Below are positions 1-7,762 of a stretch of DNA of 64,000 bases, piece after piece. The notes beneath the pieces were generated by a model that was not told the origin of the DNA, ran no database searches, and saw only the letters and a list, made by a program, of their open reading frames with translations. A program made the translations under genes and the position numbers. Origin of the DNA: Gimesia algae (GTDB lineage: Bacteria > Planctomycetota > Planctomycetia > Planctomycetales > Planctomycetaceae). The stretch spans positions 6,145,357 through 6,209,356 of the forward strand of contig NZ_CP036343.1 in NCBI RefSeq assembly GCF_007746795.1. Reading direction: 5' to 3'. Position 1 is the first letter of the stretch; each line of letters starts with the position of its first letter.

Positions 1-64
1 GATAAAACAGACCGAACAGGAGTGGAATCAGGATCACTGAAACGAGTAACCGCCAGCCCAGCAT
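1..64 (-). CDS. cdsA: Phosphatidate cytidylyltransferase, N-terminal fragment
   Basis: The first 21 codons of a minus-strand gene run off the left edge. They read MLGWRLLVSVILIPLLFGLF and on, a basic-then-hydrophobic start typical of CdsA, which makes CDP-diacylglycerol from CTP and phosphatidic acid in the membrane. The ATG lies 7 nt past the stop of uppS, and uppS-cdsA is a very common gene order in bacteria, which is the main support. The catalytic C-terminal signature is outside the window, so the call rests on this short N-terminus and on context. Confidence 0.72.
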   Translation of the reverse strand, partial: MLGWRLLVSVILIPLLFGLFY

Positions 65-71
65 GCTGCGT

Positions 72-824
72 TTATCCTTTCAAACCACCAAAGCGGCGGT
101 CACGGGAGGCAAAGTCACGCAGGGCCTGCCAGTAATCAGCAACTTTGAAGTCTGGCCAGTATGTTTGGGTCACCCATAACTCGGCATAGCTGATCTGCCA
201 TAATAGAAAATTGCTGACCCGCATTTCTCCCGCAGTACGAATGACGAGATCGGGGTCGGGCATACCAGCGGTATAAAGATGTGCTGAGATCACTTCTTCA
301 TTAATCTCTTCCTGTTTCAGGTTTCCCTCTTCCACATCGGCGACAATTGATTTGACGGCGTCCACAATTTCCGATCGACTGCCATAGTTCAACGCCAGAC
401 AGAGCTGCATTCCGGTATTGTCCTGGCTTTCGCGAATCGTTTTATCGACTTCGACCAGTACATCGCGGGGCAGATCACTGCGACGACCGATGGTAGTGAA
501 GCGAATATTCTGACGCATAATCTCTTCACGTTCACCGATAACAAACTTTTTTAACAGCTGCATCAGTAGATTGAGTTCCAGTGCCGGTCGCTTCCAGTTC
601 TCGCTACTGAGGCAATACAGCGTAAGTTGTCCGATTCCCAGACGCGTGGATTCTTCCACGACCGTGCGCACACTGTTTACCCCCTGACGATGCCCCTCAA
701 TGCGTGGAAAGCCACGCCGAGAAGCCCAGCGACCATTGCCATCCATGATGATCGCAATATGTCGCGGCAGTTGCTGTGACTCCAGCCCCAGCGACTCCCC
801 ATCTTGTTCCGATATGGCGGGCAC
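72..824 (-). CDS. uppS: Isoprenyl (undecaprenyl) diphosphate synthase
   Basis: This cis-prenyltransferase builds undecaprenyl diphosphate, the lipid carrier for cell-wall and glycan precursors. The diagnostic block IAIIMDGNGRWA near the N-terminus holds the catalytic Asp, followed by GFPRIEGHRQG and the LYCLSSENWKRP segment; the C-terminal FLLWQISYAELW motif is also present. The open frame extends up to 974, but I place the start at GTG 824: it is preceded by GTGAGG at 5-nt spacing and gives 250 residues, the usual family length, whereas the upstream 50 codons do not resemble UppS. GTG 836 is an alternative. The stop is just ahead of cdsA, so the two are probably co-transcribed. Confidence 0.93.
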   Translation of the reverse strand: MPAISEQDGESLGLESQQLPRHIAIIMDGNGRWASRRGFPRIEGHRQGVNSVRTVVEESTRLGIGQLTLYCLSSENWKRPALELNLLMQLLKKFVIGEREEIMRQNIRFTTIGRRSDLPRDVLVEVDKTIRESQDNTGMQLCLALNYGSRSEIVDAVKSIVADVEEGNLKQEEINEEVISAHLYTAGMPDPDLVIRTAGEMRVSNFLLWQISYAELWVTQTYWPDFKVADYWQALRDFASRDRRFGGLKG

Positions 825-1062
825 AATAAGCCTCACAGTGATTGCTAGATAAATGAACGACGTTTCCGGCAGGTGGCAGCTGACTTTACAACCAGTGTTG
901 CCAGAACCAGACGCTGACACACCTATTGTGAGAAATTTCAGCTCCAACGCCAAGGCTGCGCGGCTGGAAAGCACAGCTTCTTAAGAGAAAGAAAGCGAAT
1001 CTGACATTCAGGATAAACCATCCAGAGAAAGTTCTCTTCAGAAAGTCAGCTGAAGGAGTGGC

Positions 1063-1254
1063 TCAGCCACTGATTTCGACGGACTCTAATTCTTCAGAGT
1101 GGTCCAGGTACACCGTTTCCTCCCAATAGGCAGGTTCCGCTCCCGGTGTCTCAATGGACAGTTTGACGCGATCCTCACACACTTCAAGTACTTTAACAAT
1201 CGTATGTTCCCCAATGAGGATACTCTCATTCGCACCACGAGAGATAATATGCAT
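1063..1254 (-). CDS. csrA: CsrA-family carbon storage regulator
   Basis: A 63-residue protein that aligns along its length with CsrA/RsmA: MHIISRGANESILIG at the start, then VKVLEVCEDRVKLSIETP, corresponding to the five-stranded RNA-binding dimer. CsrA binds GGA motifs in mRNA leaders and alters translation or stability. The start differs from the usual MLVLSRK, with His-Ile replacing Leu-Val, and the C-terminal tail is acidic. GAGG sits 7 nt before the ATG. It is a stand-alone gene downstream of tadA on the same strand, with 318 bp between them. Targets cannot be told from sequence. Confidence 0.85.
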   Translation of the reverse strand: MHIISRGANESILIGEHTIVKVLEVCEDRVKLSIETPGAEPAYWEETVYLDHSEELESVEISG

Positions 1255-1572
1255 TCGCTCGCCTCAAAGATATTTCAGATGTGAATCTGTGAATTGTGAA
1301 AAGTTATTGTGAAAGCCATTCTGACGAACTCGAATCAGAAGGACAAGCTGAAAGTAATCAAAAAATGAAACGATTTTTAAGGAGGTTTCTTTTCTACGAA
1401 TCTCACTTGACAAAATTGATTTCATCATATCTGACAAATGAGTTACGTTTTATTTTCACTCTCACATGACGTATGAGCCTTGTTCCTCTTCCATTTTCCT
1501 CGTGTCATTCTGTCGCAGAATTTTTATTCTAACTTTGTGATGAACTTCATTGAAACATCACAAAAAGAATGC
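1255..1572. other. Intergenic stretch between csrA and tadA
   Basis: 318 bp, AT-rich, without a convincing gene on either strand. It contains one copy of a short repeat (1381-1411) that recurs on the other side of tadA. TTGACA at 1407-1412 resembles a -35 box on the plus strand, but the best -10 candidate (TATCTG, 15-nt spacing) is poor. Confidence 0.5.
1381..1411 (+). repeat. Short dispersed repeat, copy 1
   Basis: Begins GGAGGTTTCTTTTCTACG and continues AATCTCACTTGAC. It matches the segment at 2212-2241 at about 22 of the first 24 positions, allowing one extra T. Both copies have the same orientation and lie directly on either side of tadA. Confidence 0.5.
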
Positions 1573-2088
1573 TTATTTTTTTCCTTCTGCGCGTTTACGA
1601 CGAAAGAATTCCTGAAGAATGGCGCGACACTCTTCCTGCATGACACCACTGATGACCGTACTCTGATGATTCAACCGGGCATCGTTGGTAATCTGAAACA
1701 GGGAGTGGCAGGCGCCTGCTTTTTCATCTCGGGTACCATAAATCACCAGCGGAATCCGTGATTGAATAATTGCACCCGCGCACATGGGACAGGGCTCAAG
1801 AGTCACATATAAAATGCAGTCAGCAAGACGCCAGCTCCCCAGTGATTCTGCAGCCTGCGTGATTGCAATCATTTCCGCATGCGCGGTGGGATCGCTCAAC
1901 ATTTCGCGCTGATTGTGTGCAGCAGCGATGATGCGATCCTGGTAAACAATGACGGCGCCGACAGGGACTTCATCTTCTTCAAATGCGGCGCGCGCTTCAT
2001 CAAAGGCAAACCGCATCCAGCGCGTATGTAACTGTAACAGGTCACGGTCGCCGGGCGAGATTTCGGAATCATCAGGTCGGTCAATCAT
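1573..2088 (-). CDS. tadA: tRNA-specific adenosine deaminase (TadA)
   Basis: TadA deaminates the wobble adenosine of tRNA-Arg(ACG) to inosine. The zinc-cytidine-deaminase signature is complete: the His-Ala-Glu triad in [11 protein letters not shown] (His ligand, Glu proton shuttle) and the PCPMCAG motif with the two Cys ligands. VPVGAVIV precedes it, as usual. Length is 171 residues from ATG 2088; a TTG one codon upstream is possible but less likely. The N-terminal 20 residues are a variable extension. No tRNA gene is adjacent. The gene is bracketed by the two direct repeat copies at 1381 and 2212. Confidence 0.93.
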   Translation of the reverse strand: MIDRPDDSEISPGDRDLLQLHTRWMRFAFDEARAAFEEDEVPVGAVIVYQDRIIAAAHNQREMLSDPTAHAEMIAITQAAESLGSWRLADCILYVTLEPCPMCAGAIIQSRIPLVIYGTRDEKAGACHSLFQITNDARLNHQSTVISGVMQEECRAILQEFFRRKRAEGKK

Positions 2089-2111
2089 CAAGCTACATTT
2101 CTAACAGAAAA

Positions 2112-2209
2112 AGAGAAGGTCCATCCTGCACAACATAATCCAGAATCGCATGGAAATAAAGTCGCTGATGCCAGGTTCCAATCTGAAACCTGCAAACCTC
2201 TCCTTCTCT
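2112..2209. other. Candidate structured RNA or palindromic element
   Basis: AGAGAAGG at 2112-2119 pairs perfectly with CCTTCTCT at 2202-2209, closing a 98-nt segment. Inside it, CAGGTT (2172-2177) pairs with AACCTG (2187-2192) around a 9-nt loop. The arrangement could be a small RNA on either strand. It lacks the conserved core of the bacterial signal-recognition-particle RNA and does not fold as a tRNA. It lies between the divergent tadA and beta-helix genes. Speculative. Confidence 0.25.
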
Positions 2210-2211
2210 CT

Positions 2212-2241
2212 GGGGGTTTCTTTTCACGAATCTCGCCTGTG
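2212..2241 (+). repeat. Short dispersed repeat, copy 2
   Basis: GGGGGTTTCTTTTCACG followed by AATCTCGCCTGTG. Same orientation as copy 1 (1381-1411). Its 3' half also resembles 8971-9000, which has TTTCAC then CTCGCCTGTG. It starts 2 nt after the 2112-2209 inverted repeat. Confidence 0.5.
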
Positions 2242-2244
2242 CGT

Positions 2245-2274
2245 TTGTGATTTAATGGCGTACCGACTTAGAAT
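2245..2274 (+). promoter_or_regulatory. Possible sigma70-type promoter for the beta-helix gene
   Basis: TTGTGA (2245-2250) and TAGAAT (2269-2274) with an 18-nt spacer, 57 nt before the ATG at 2332. The -10 matches 5 of 6 consensus positions and the -35 matches 4 of 6. Confidence 0.35.
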
Positions 2275-2331
2275 GTAGCTGAGAACCTTCCCTAATTAAT
2301 TCCCCCCTGCTCTACAACAAGGTAATGACAC

Positions 2332-3747
2332 ATGCGTGGAACTCTGATCTGTATTTCAACACTGCTGGTCCTGGGTTATCTGATTTATTCTGCCGAGAAC
2401 AGTAAATCGCAAACCAGCCCTGCGTCTGTCGAACCGGCCATGGTAATGACTGTCAGATCTTTTGGCGCGACAGGAGACGGAAAAACGGACGATTCAGCCG
2501 CACTCCAACGTGCCGTCGATTCCAAAATCGGTCAGATCACTTTTCCCAAAGGAGTCTACCGGATCACGAAAACCATTAATATCAATCTGGATCAACTGGG
2601 CCCGACCTCTCTCAGTTCCGATGGTACGGCCACTATCATCATGGCAGGTGCAGGCCCTGCGTTTCGTTTCATTGGCACACATGAAGGGACTGCCAGTCCA
2701 CATACAGTCAAAGAAAATGTCTGGCTGAATCAGCGTTCGCCTATGGTGGATGGCCTGGAAATTGTCGGCGATCATCCGGAAGCCTGTGGAGTTGAAGCGA
2801 CCGGCACGATGCAGATCACTCTTACGCGACTGACCATCCGCCGCACTCTGCACGCAATTCATTTTGTAAAACGCAACCGGAATGTGATTGTTTCCAATTG
2901 TCATATTTATGAAAACCGGGGAGCTGGCGTGTATTACGATAAAGTCAGTATTCATCAGTCGAATGTCGTGGGATGTCACATTTCCTATAACGCGGGTGGC
3001 GGAGTGGTTGTTAACAAGGGAGATATTCGCAATCTTCAGATTGGCACCTGTGATATCGAAGGAAACATGGGTGACAAAGATTCGAAACCGACGGCGAATG
3101 TGCTGATCGATTCCGAAGGAGCGATGGTGGGCGAGATTGCCATCGTGGGTTGCACGATTCAACATGATCATTTCGCCCCGGGCTCTGCTAATATTCGTAT
3201 TAATGAAAACGCGTACATCCGCCCGCACTCTCCCGAACACCGTGACGGGAATATCACGATCGCCGATAACGTACTATCCGACGTGCAGACCAACATTGAA
3301 ATTACCAGCGCGCGCGGCGTTACGGTTACCGGGAATACCATGTGGAAAGGTTACACCCATAACATCCGCATACACGACTGCCATAATATTCTGATCTCCA
3401 ATAACGTACTCGATCGCAGCCCCCGCTATCATTACGCTGACGGCGCTACGGCCCAGGTAGGTATGCTGTTAACCGACTGCGATGGCATCTCTTTAAACGG
3501 TAACCTGATTAATGGCACGGGTGATGAAACACCGGCGCTGGAAATTCGTGATTCCCGGCGGATGAATATCACCGCTTGTACGATTCTCGATTATTCCACT
3601 ATTGGACTCTTGTTGAAAAACGTGTCCGACAGCCGCGTTTCCGATTGCCTGATTCGCACCGATTTGCCGGACAGTGAGGACGCTCAAGCCGTCCAGATCA
3701 TCGGCGGCAAGGATAATCAAATCGTGAACAACCTTTATAAAAAGTAA
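2332..3747 (+). CDS. Secreted right-handed beta-helix protein (pectate-lyase-3 type)
   Basis: 471 residues. An uncleaved-anchor or signal segment (about residues 4-20, ICISTLLVLGYLIYSA) is followed by the hallmark VRSFGATGDGKTDDSAALQRA, which opens pectate lyase superfamily 3 / glycosyl hydrolase 28-like folds. The remainder shows repeated short beta-strand turns rich in NVI, NCHIYEN, GNTM and SNNV units, as expected for parallel beta-helix coils. Such proteins bind or cleave acidic polysaccharides outside the cytoplasm; the substrate cannot be assigned and catalytic residues are not evident. It is a single gene with its own likely promoter (2245-2274). Confidence 0.85.
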   Translation: MRGTLICISTLLVLGYLIYSAENSKSQTSPASVEPAMVMTVRSFGATGDGKTDDSAALQRAVDSKIGQITFPKGVYRITKTININLDQLGPTSLSSDGTATIIMAGAGPAFRFIGTHEGTASPHTVKENVWLNQRSPMVDGLEIVGDHPEACGVEATGTMQITLTRLTIRRTLHAIHFVKRNRNVIVSNCHIYENRGAGVYYDKVSIHQSNVVGCHISYNAGGGVVVNKGDIRNLQIGTCDIEGNMGDKDSKPTANVLIDSEGAMVGEIAIVGCTIQHDHFAPGSANIRINENAYIRPHSPEHRDGNITIADNVLSDVQTNIEITSARGVTVTGNTMWKGYTHNIRIHDCHNILISNNVLDRSPRYHYADGATAQVGMLLTDCDGISLNGNLINGTGDETPALEIRDSRRMNITACTILDYSTIGLLLKNVSDSRVSDCLIRTDLPDSEDAQAVQIIGGKDNQIVNNLYKK

Positions 3748-3829
3748 TCCCGAAAATAGAATCCCGAGTTCACTAGCCGCGCCCCCCTCGTCGCATCAAA
3801 ATCGGTTGTTCTGTCCGATCTGAATCTGT

Positions 3830-3857
3830 TTGACTCAGGTCCGGGTGCTGCTATGAT
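3830..3857 (+). promoter_or_regulatory. Sigma70-type promoter for the Gfo/Idh/MocA gene
   Basis: TTGACT (3830-3835) and TATGAT (3852-3857) with a 16-nt spacer, five of six consensus matches each. The predicted transcript start near 3865 lies inside the longest possible open frame (from 3860), which supports translation starting at the internal ATG 3947. Confidence 0.6.
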
Positions 3858-3946
3858 AAGTGCCCCGTGAAAGAACTATCAGGCGAGATTTCTACGGGAA
3901 CTTCACCAGTCATCCATATTTATTTCGTCGCTCGAGGAGTCTGTTT

Positions 3947-5239
3947 ATGTCCAATCTGTCACGCCGCAACTTTCTGAAAAAATCTGTCTATGGCGGGCTG
4001 TTCATGGGGCTGAGTGCCAAAAGCTATCGCTCCACTTTTGCTGCAGTCCCTCCCAGCGAACGCGTGCGGGTCGGCATGATTGGTGTCGGCAACCAGGGGG
4101 GACCGCGAAATAACATGAAGTACTTCCTCAATAATATTGAAGCACTTTGTGACTTGGATCAGAATTACCTGGCGGAAGCAGATTCCTATCTCAAGAAAAA
4201 TGCCAACAAGTCGGCAATGTTGACCGACGACTATCGCAGACTACTCGATTCCAAAGACCTCGATGCCGTCGTTGTGACAGTCCCCGATCAATGGCACGCC
4301 AAGATGACCGTCGAAGCCTGCCGTGCCGGCAAAGATGTCTATTGTGAAAAACCGCTGACACTCGTCGTGGATGAAGGCCCCCTCATGATTGATGAGGCAC
4401 GGAAACACAAGCGGGTCGTCCAGACAGGCACCATGCAGCGTAGTGGAAAGGAATTCATCCTGGCAACGCAACTGGTCCAGTCCGGTCTGCTCGGCAAGAT
4501 CCATACCGTGAACGTGACGCTGCCCGGGCCCAACTGGATCGCACGCGCCGGCAAACCGGTTCCCGACAGTGCACCTCCCCAGGGCTTCGACTTTGACCGC
4601 TGGCTCGGACCGGCACCAGAACGACCCTACAACAAAAATCGCGTGCACTACCTGTTCCGTTTCTTCTGGGATTACAGCGGCGGTCAGCAGACTAACTTTG
4701 GTGCCCACCATCTGGACATCGCACAATGGGGACTCGGCATGGACGAAAGCGGCCCTGTCAGCGCGGAAGGTTCGGCGACCTTTAATCCCGATGGCTGGTA
4801 CGAAACACCCGACTCAACCAATATTAAATACACGTATGACAACGGCGTCGTGCTGAATTGTCGACAGGTTCCCGGCATCGCGAGTAAAAAACAGGGAACG
4901 GAGTTCGTCGGTGAAAAGGGCAGCCTGTTCGTCTATCGCGGTGGCATCATCGCTAATCCGCCTGAGCTGTTGAAATCAGTCGAAGTACCCAAGATTGTGA
5001 ACCGTGATGCGAACATCGCGCACGTCGACAATTTCATTGAGTGTATCAAGACCCGCAAGAAACCGGTTGCCGACATCAGCATCGGACACCGCTCCGCAAC
5101 GGTTTGCCACCTCGGTAATATTGCCGTGCGGACGGGTAAGAAAATTCAATGGAATCCGCAACAGCAAACCATCGTCGGTGATGCGGATGCCGCCAAATGG
5201 CTCTCCAAAGAATATCGCAAACCTTACGAACTGGCGTAA
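3947..5239 (+). CDS. Tat-exported Gfo/Idh/MocA family oxidoreductase
   Basis: 430 residues. It begins with a Tat signal (SRRNFLKK followed by a hydrophobic Gly/Leu segment), so the folded NAD(P)-bound enzyme is probably exported. The Rossmann motif VGMIGVGNQGG and the EKPLTLVVDEG segment (Lys of the EKP motif) are those of sugar dehydrogenases of the Gfo/Idh/MocA family; the C-terminal domain has HHLDIAQWGLG, the usual catalytic His region. ATG 3947 is chosen over the longer frame because GAGGAG lies 7 nt upstream and a good promoter lies at 3830-3857. The sugar substrate is unknown. A rho-independent terminator follows. Confidence 0.92.
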   Translation: MSNLSRRNFLKKSVYGGLFMGLSAKSYRSTFAAVPPSERVRVGMIGVGNQGGPRNNMKYFLNNIEALCDLDQNYLAEADSYLKKNANKSAMLTDDYRRLLDSKDLDAVVVTVPDQWHAKMTVEACRAGKDVYCEKPLTLVVDEGPLMIDEARKHKRVVQTGTMQRSGKEFILATQLVQSGLLGKIHTVNVTLPGPNWIARAGKPVPDSAPPQGFDFDRWLGPAPERPYNKNRVHYLFRFFWDYSGGQQTNFGAHHLDIAQWGLGMDESGPVSAEGSATFNPDGWYETPDSTNIKYTYDNGVVLNCRQVPGIASKKQGTEFVGEKGSLFVYRGGIIANPPELLKSVEVPKIVNRDANIAHVDNFIECIKTRKKPVADISIGHRSATVCHLGNIAVRTGKKIQWNPQQQTIVGDADAAKWLSKEYRKPYELA

Positions 5240-5259
5240 GCCATTTTTTTCAAAGTTCA

Positions 5260-5296
5260 CCAGGCTGTTCCCTGCATCAAAGCCTGGCGACTTTTT
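5260..5296 (+). terminator. Rho-independent terminator of the oxidoreductase gene
   Basis: CCAGGCT (5260-5266) pairs with AGCCTGG (5281-5287) across a 14-nt loop and is followed by CGACTTTTT. It lies directly after the stop at 5239 and touches the end of the convergent gene at 5296. Confidence 0.65.
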
Positions 5297-5640
5297 CAGG
5301 TAATTAATTCGGTTCTCTCGGAATCCATAATGACATGACGAGGCAGCCAACAATCATATCTTGCAGTTGCCACATATTGATTGCACTTACCGCATCTTAG
5401 ATTGGGGCCATCACAGCCATCCAGGTCACAGCAACCATTAATACGAGACGATTCTTCGGTGACTGTCATCGACAGGATATCCTTTGAATTGATAGCCCAG
5501 TTGTCACCGGACCAGTCTTCCACTTTATTTGTGATTCCTTCCGGTAATAAGTCTTCGCCATCTGCCTCACAATAATCGACCTGAGTGTCGATCAGATCCT
5601 TTGTGAGACTATTTTTACAAGATCTACAAATGAACTTCAT
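5296..5640 (-). CDS. Small cysteine-rich protein, function unknown
   Basis: 114 residues with no signal peptide. CRSC at the N-terminus and CGKC near residue 84 could form a zinc ribbon; a further cluster NGCCDLDGCDG sits between them, and a final Cys lies in RYDCW. The protein is acidic. It resembles uncharacterised planctomycete proteins that carry paired CxxC knuckles, but I do not recognise a named family. It is convergent with the oxidoreductase gene and its stop abuts that gene's terminator. The next gene downstream of its start is in the opposite direction, so it is probably monocistronic. Confidence 0.65.
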   Translation of the reverse strand: MKFICRSCKNSLTKDLIDTQVDYCEADGEDLLPEGITNKVEDWSGDNWAINSKDILSMTVTEESSRINGCCDLDGCDGPNLRCGKCNQYVATARYDCWLPRHVIMDSERTELIT

Positions 5641-5915
5641 GATTTGCCAGATTATTTAGAATTACAGGATGACGTGTCGAGATTGATCTCGTTCCTCACG
5701 TTGCGAAAATGGTCCCACGCAGGACTTATTACCAATATGATACATGAAGCACCGCCAGGTTCAGTATCCTTGATTGCAGAACCTGCATCTAGACAAGAAA
5801 TTTCACTTCACCCCGATTTTCTTAACTATCTTCAGTAGCGACCTGATTTTGATTCTGCTTACAATGAGGGAAACGTTCCTCCTGTTTCCCCACCTGATCA
5901 AAATCGAGTTTTCCC

Positions 5916-7442
5916 ATGAAGATGCGCTTCCTGCTTTGTCATGCTGTCACGCTTTGTGTCCTGATTCTTACCGCAACAAACCTCCAGGCGGCAGAGACGC
6001 CTCAAGTCAAAGTCGGTTTCGCCGAACGCGATATCACGCCCGAGATCGGCATGGAACAGCCGGGCGGTTACGGGAAATCGTTTCATCGTTCGTTTCACGA
6101 TCCCTGCAAAACACGGGCAGCGGTTTTTGATAACGGAAAGAACGTCGTCGCAGTAGTCAGTCTGGATGCCCTGTTTATCCGTCGTGTGACCGTAGATGAA
6201 ATTCGTAAACGTGTAGAGGCAAAATGCAAGATTCCGGCACACTCGATCCTGCTGCATGCGACGCATTCGCACTCTTCAGGGCCGATGGGCATGATCCTGC
6301 CCGGCGAATATGATCACGCTTCGAAATTCGTACAGGAACTGGCCTACGAAAAATCATCGACTGCAGACAAAGCGTATCTGGAAACGGTCGTCGACCAGAG
6401 TGTGGAAGCGATCTGTGAAGCCTATCAGAAACGAAGTTCCTCTGAATGTGGTGCGGGAGTGGGGATTGAGGAACAGGTGGCCTTCAACCGACGATTCTTC
6501 ATGCGGAACGGCATCACGTATACACATCCACGCCCCGGCAATCCGGATATCGTCAAACCGGCCGGCCCCGTTGATCCCGAAGTCGGTGTGATCGGCGTCT
6601 GGGATGAACAGGGGCAACTCAAAGGCTGCCTGGTCAACTTCGTCTGTCATGCCACGACCAACCCGGGCGGTATCTCGGCGAATTACATTTATTATGTCGA
6701 ACAGGTGATTCGTGGTTTCTTTGGAAAAGATACGGTCGTGGTTTTCCTGGCGGGGGCATCGGGAGACGTAACACAGGTCGATAATCTCTCGAAATTTCAA
6801 CGTCGCCCCAGTGAAGAATCATCGCGCTTTGTCGGAGGTCGCGTAGGAGCGGAAGCAGTTAAGGTTCTGCTCTCGATGCCGCGTGGTAACTTTGAAACCA
6901 TCGCCAGCAAAACGAAAATGCTGAAAATCCCCCGCCGTAAACCCAGTAAAGAACATCTGGAAGAAGCGCTGGAACAGGTGAAAGCCGGACCGGGCAAAGC
7001 GGGAGCCACCAACTGGATCTTCGCGAAAGAGACCGTGTTGCTGGATGCCCGGCTGGAAAAAGAGCCTGTGGCTGACGTCGAGGTACAAGCAGTCCAACTG
7101 GGACCGGTGATCCTGTTAACCGACCCTGCGGAATTCTTCTGTCAGCTCGGCCTGGATATCAAAGCCGGCAGTCCGTTCCCAATCACGTTCCCGGTCTCAC
7201 TGGCAAACGGTTGTGTCGGATATGTGCCTACCAAAGAAGCCTTCGACAAAAACGGCGGCGGATACGAAACCCGGCTCTCCAGTTACAGTAACCTCGAAAT
7301 CACCGCCGGCCCGCAGATGGTCGACGCAGCGGTCGAACTTTCCAAACAACTTACTCCCGACAAACTGGCTGAGCGGCCTGCCGCTCCCGCGTTCAACAAC
7401 AATCCCTGGGAATACGGGAACCTGCCGCCACAGGTGGATTGA
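5916..7442 (+). CDS. Secreted neutral/alkaline ceramidase-like protein
   Basis: 508 residues with a clear signal peptide ending at LQAAE. The opening VGFAERDITPEIGMEQPGGY and the zinc-site block LHATHSHSSGPMG are those of the neutral ceramidase N-terminal family, as is the later CHATTNPGG and FLAGASGDVT. True ceramidases hydrolyse the amide of ceramide; planctomycetes carry many paralogues whose substrates are untested, so 'ceramidase-like' is the safe label. The C-terminal immunoglobulin-like domain of full ceramidases is missing, which is usual for these bacterial paralogues. ATG 5922, two codons later, is an equally good start. Confidence 0.85.
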   Translation: MKMRFLLCHAVTLCVLILTATNLQAAETPQVKVGFAERDITPEIGMEQPGGYGKSFHRSFHDPCKTRAAVFDNGKNVVAVVSLDALFIRRVTVDEIRKRVEAKCKIPAHSILLHATHSHSSGPMGMILPGEYDHASKFVQELAYEKSSTADKAYLETVVDQSVEAICEAYQKRSSSECGAGVGIEEQVAFNRRFFMRNGITYTHPRPGNPDIVKPAGPVDPEVGVIGVWDEQGQLKGCLVNFVCHATTNPGGISANYIYYVEQVIRGFFGKDTVVVFLAGASGDVTQVDNLSKFQRRPSEESSRFVGGRVGAEAVKVLLSMPRGNFETIASKTKMLKIPRRKPSKEHLEEALEQVKAGPGKAGATNWIFAKETVLLDARLEKEPVADVEVQAVQLGPVILLTDPAEFFCQLGLDIKAGSPFPITFPVSLANGCVGYVPTKEAFDKNGGGYETRLSSYSNLEITAGPQMVDAAVELSKQLTPDKLAERPAAPAFNNNPWEYGNLPPQVD

Positions 7443-7501
7443 AGGCTGCTTTGCTTTCGATGCTGCGAATTCAAATTCTGTGTGAATAGAAAGAGCTTAA
7501 C

Positions 7502-7713
7502 ATGCCACGTTTTCTGGGACTTATTTTGGGGATCATCGCCGGAGCCGTTTTAAGATCGCAGTGATTATCCCCAGCATGAAGGGAGGCGGTCAGGGAGTTT
7601 ATGGAGCAGCCGCAATCACAGGCATGATTTGCGGAATATCCGGAGCAGCAATTGGACTTACGATTGGGGGGTTTATTTACTACGCAGGACTGATCGGCGG
7701 GTCGCGTTTTTGA
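7502..7713 (+). pseudogene. Small glycine-rich membrane protein, frameshifted
   Basis: ATG 7502 opens a frame reading MPRFLGLILGIIAGAVL that stops at 7562-7564. The adjacent frame then continues in the same style from about 7549, with IAVIIPSMKGGGQGVYGAAA and two more hydrophobic Gly/Ile-rich segments, to TGA 7711-7713. Joining the frames near 7549 gives about 70 residues with two or three membrane segments. I read this as one gene with a one-base indel. A sequencing error, or two overlapping genes, cannot be excluded. Confidence 0.6.
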
Positions 7714-7762
7714 CTGGCGAATAGCGAATGAAAACAAGCGATCTTATTTTCAATCGATCTGC

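Noticed and set aside
1480..1761. 93-codon plus-strand open frame overlapping the end of tadA
   Set aside because: It overlaps the conserved C-terminus of tadA in antisense and has no family resemblance or ribosome-binding site.
2112..2209. Signal-recognition-particle RNA or tRNA in the tadA/beta-helix gap
   Set aside because: The conserved GGAAGGAAGCAGCC-type core is absent, and no cloverleaf with an anticodon arm can be drawn. Kept only as an unspecified structured element.
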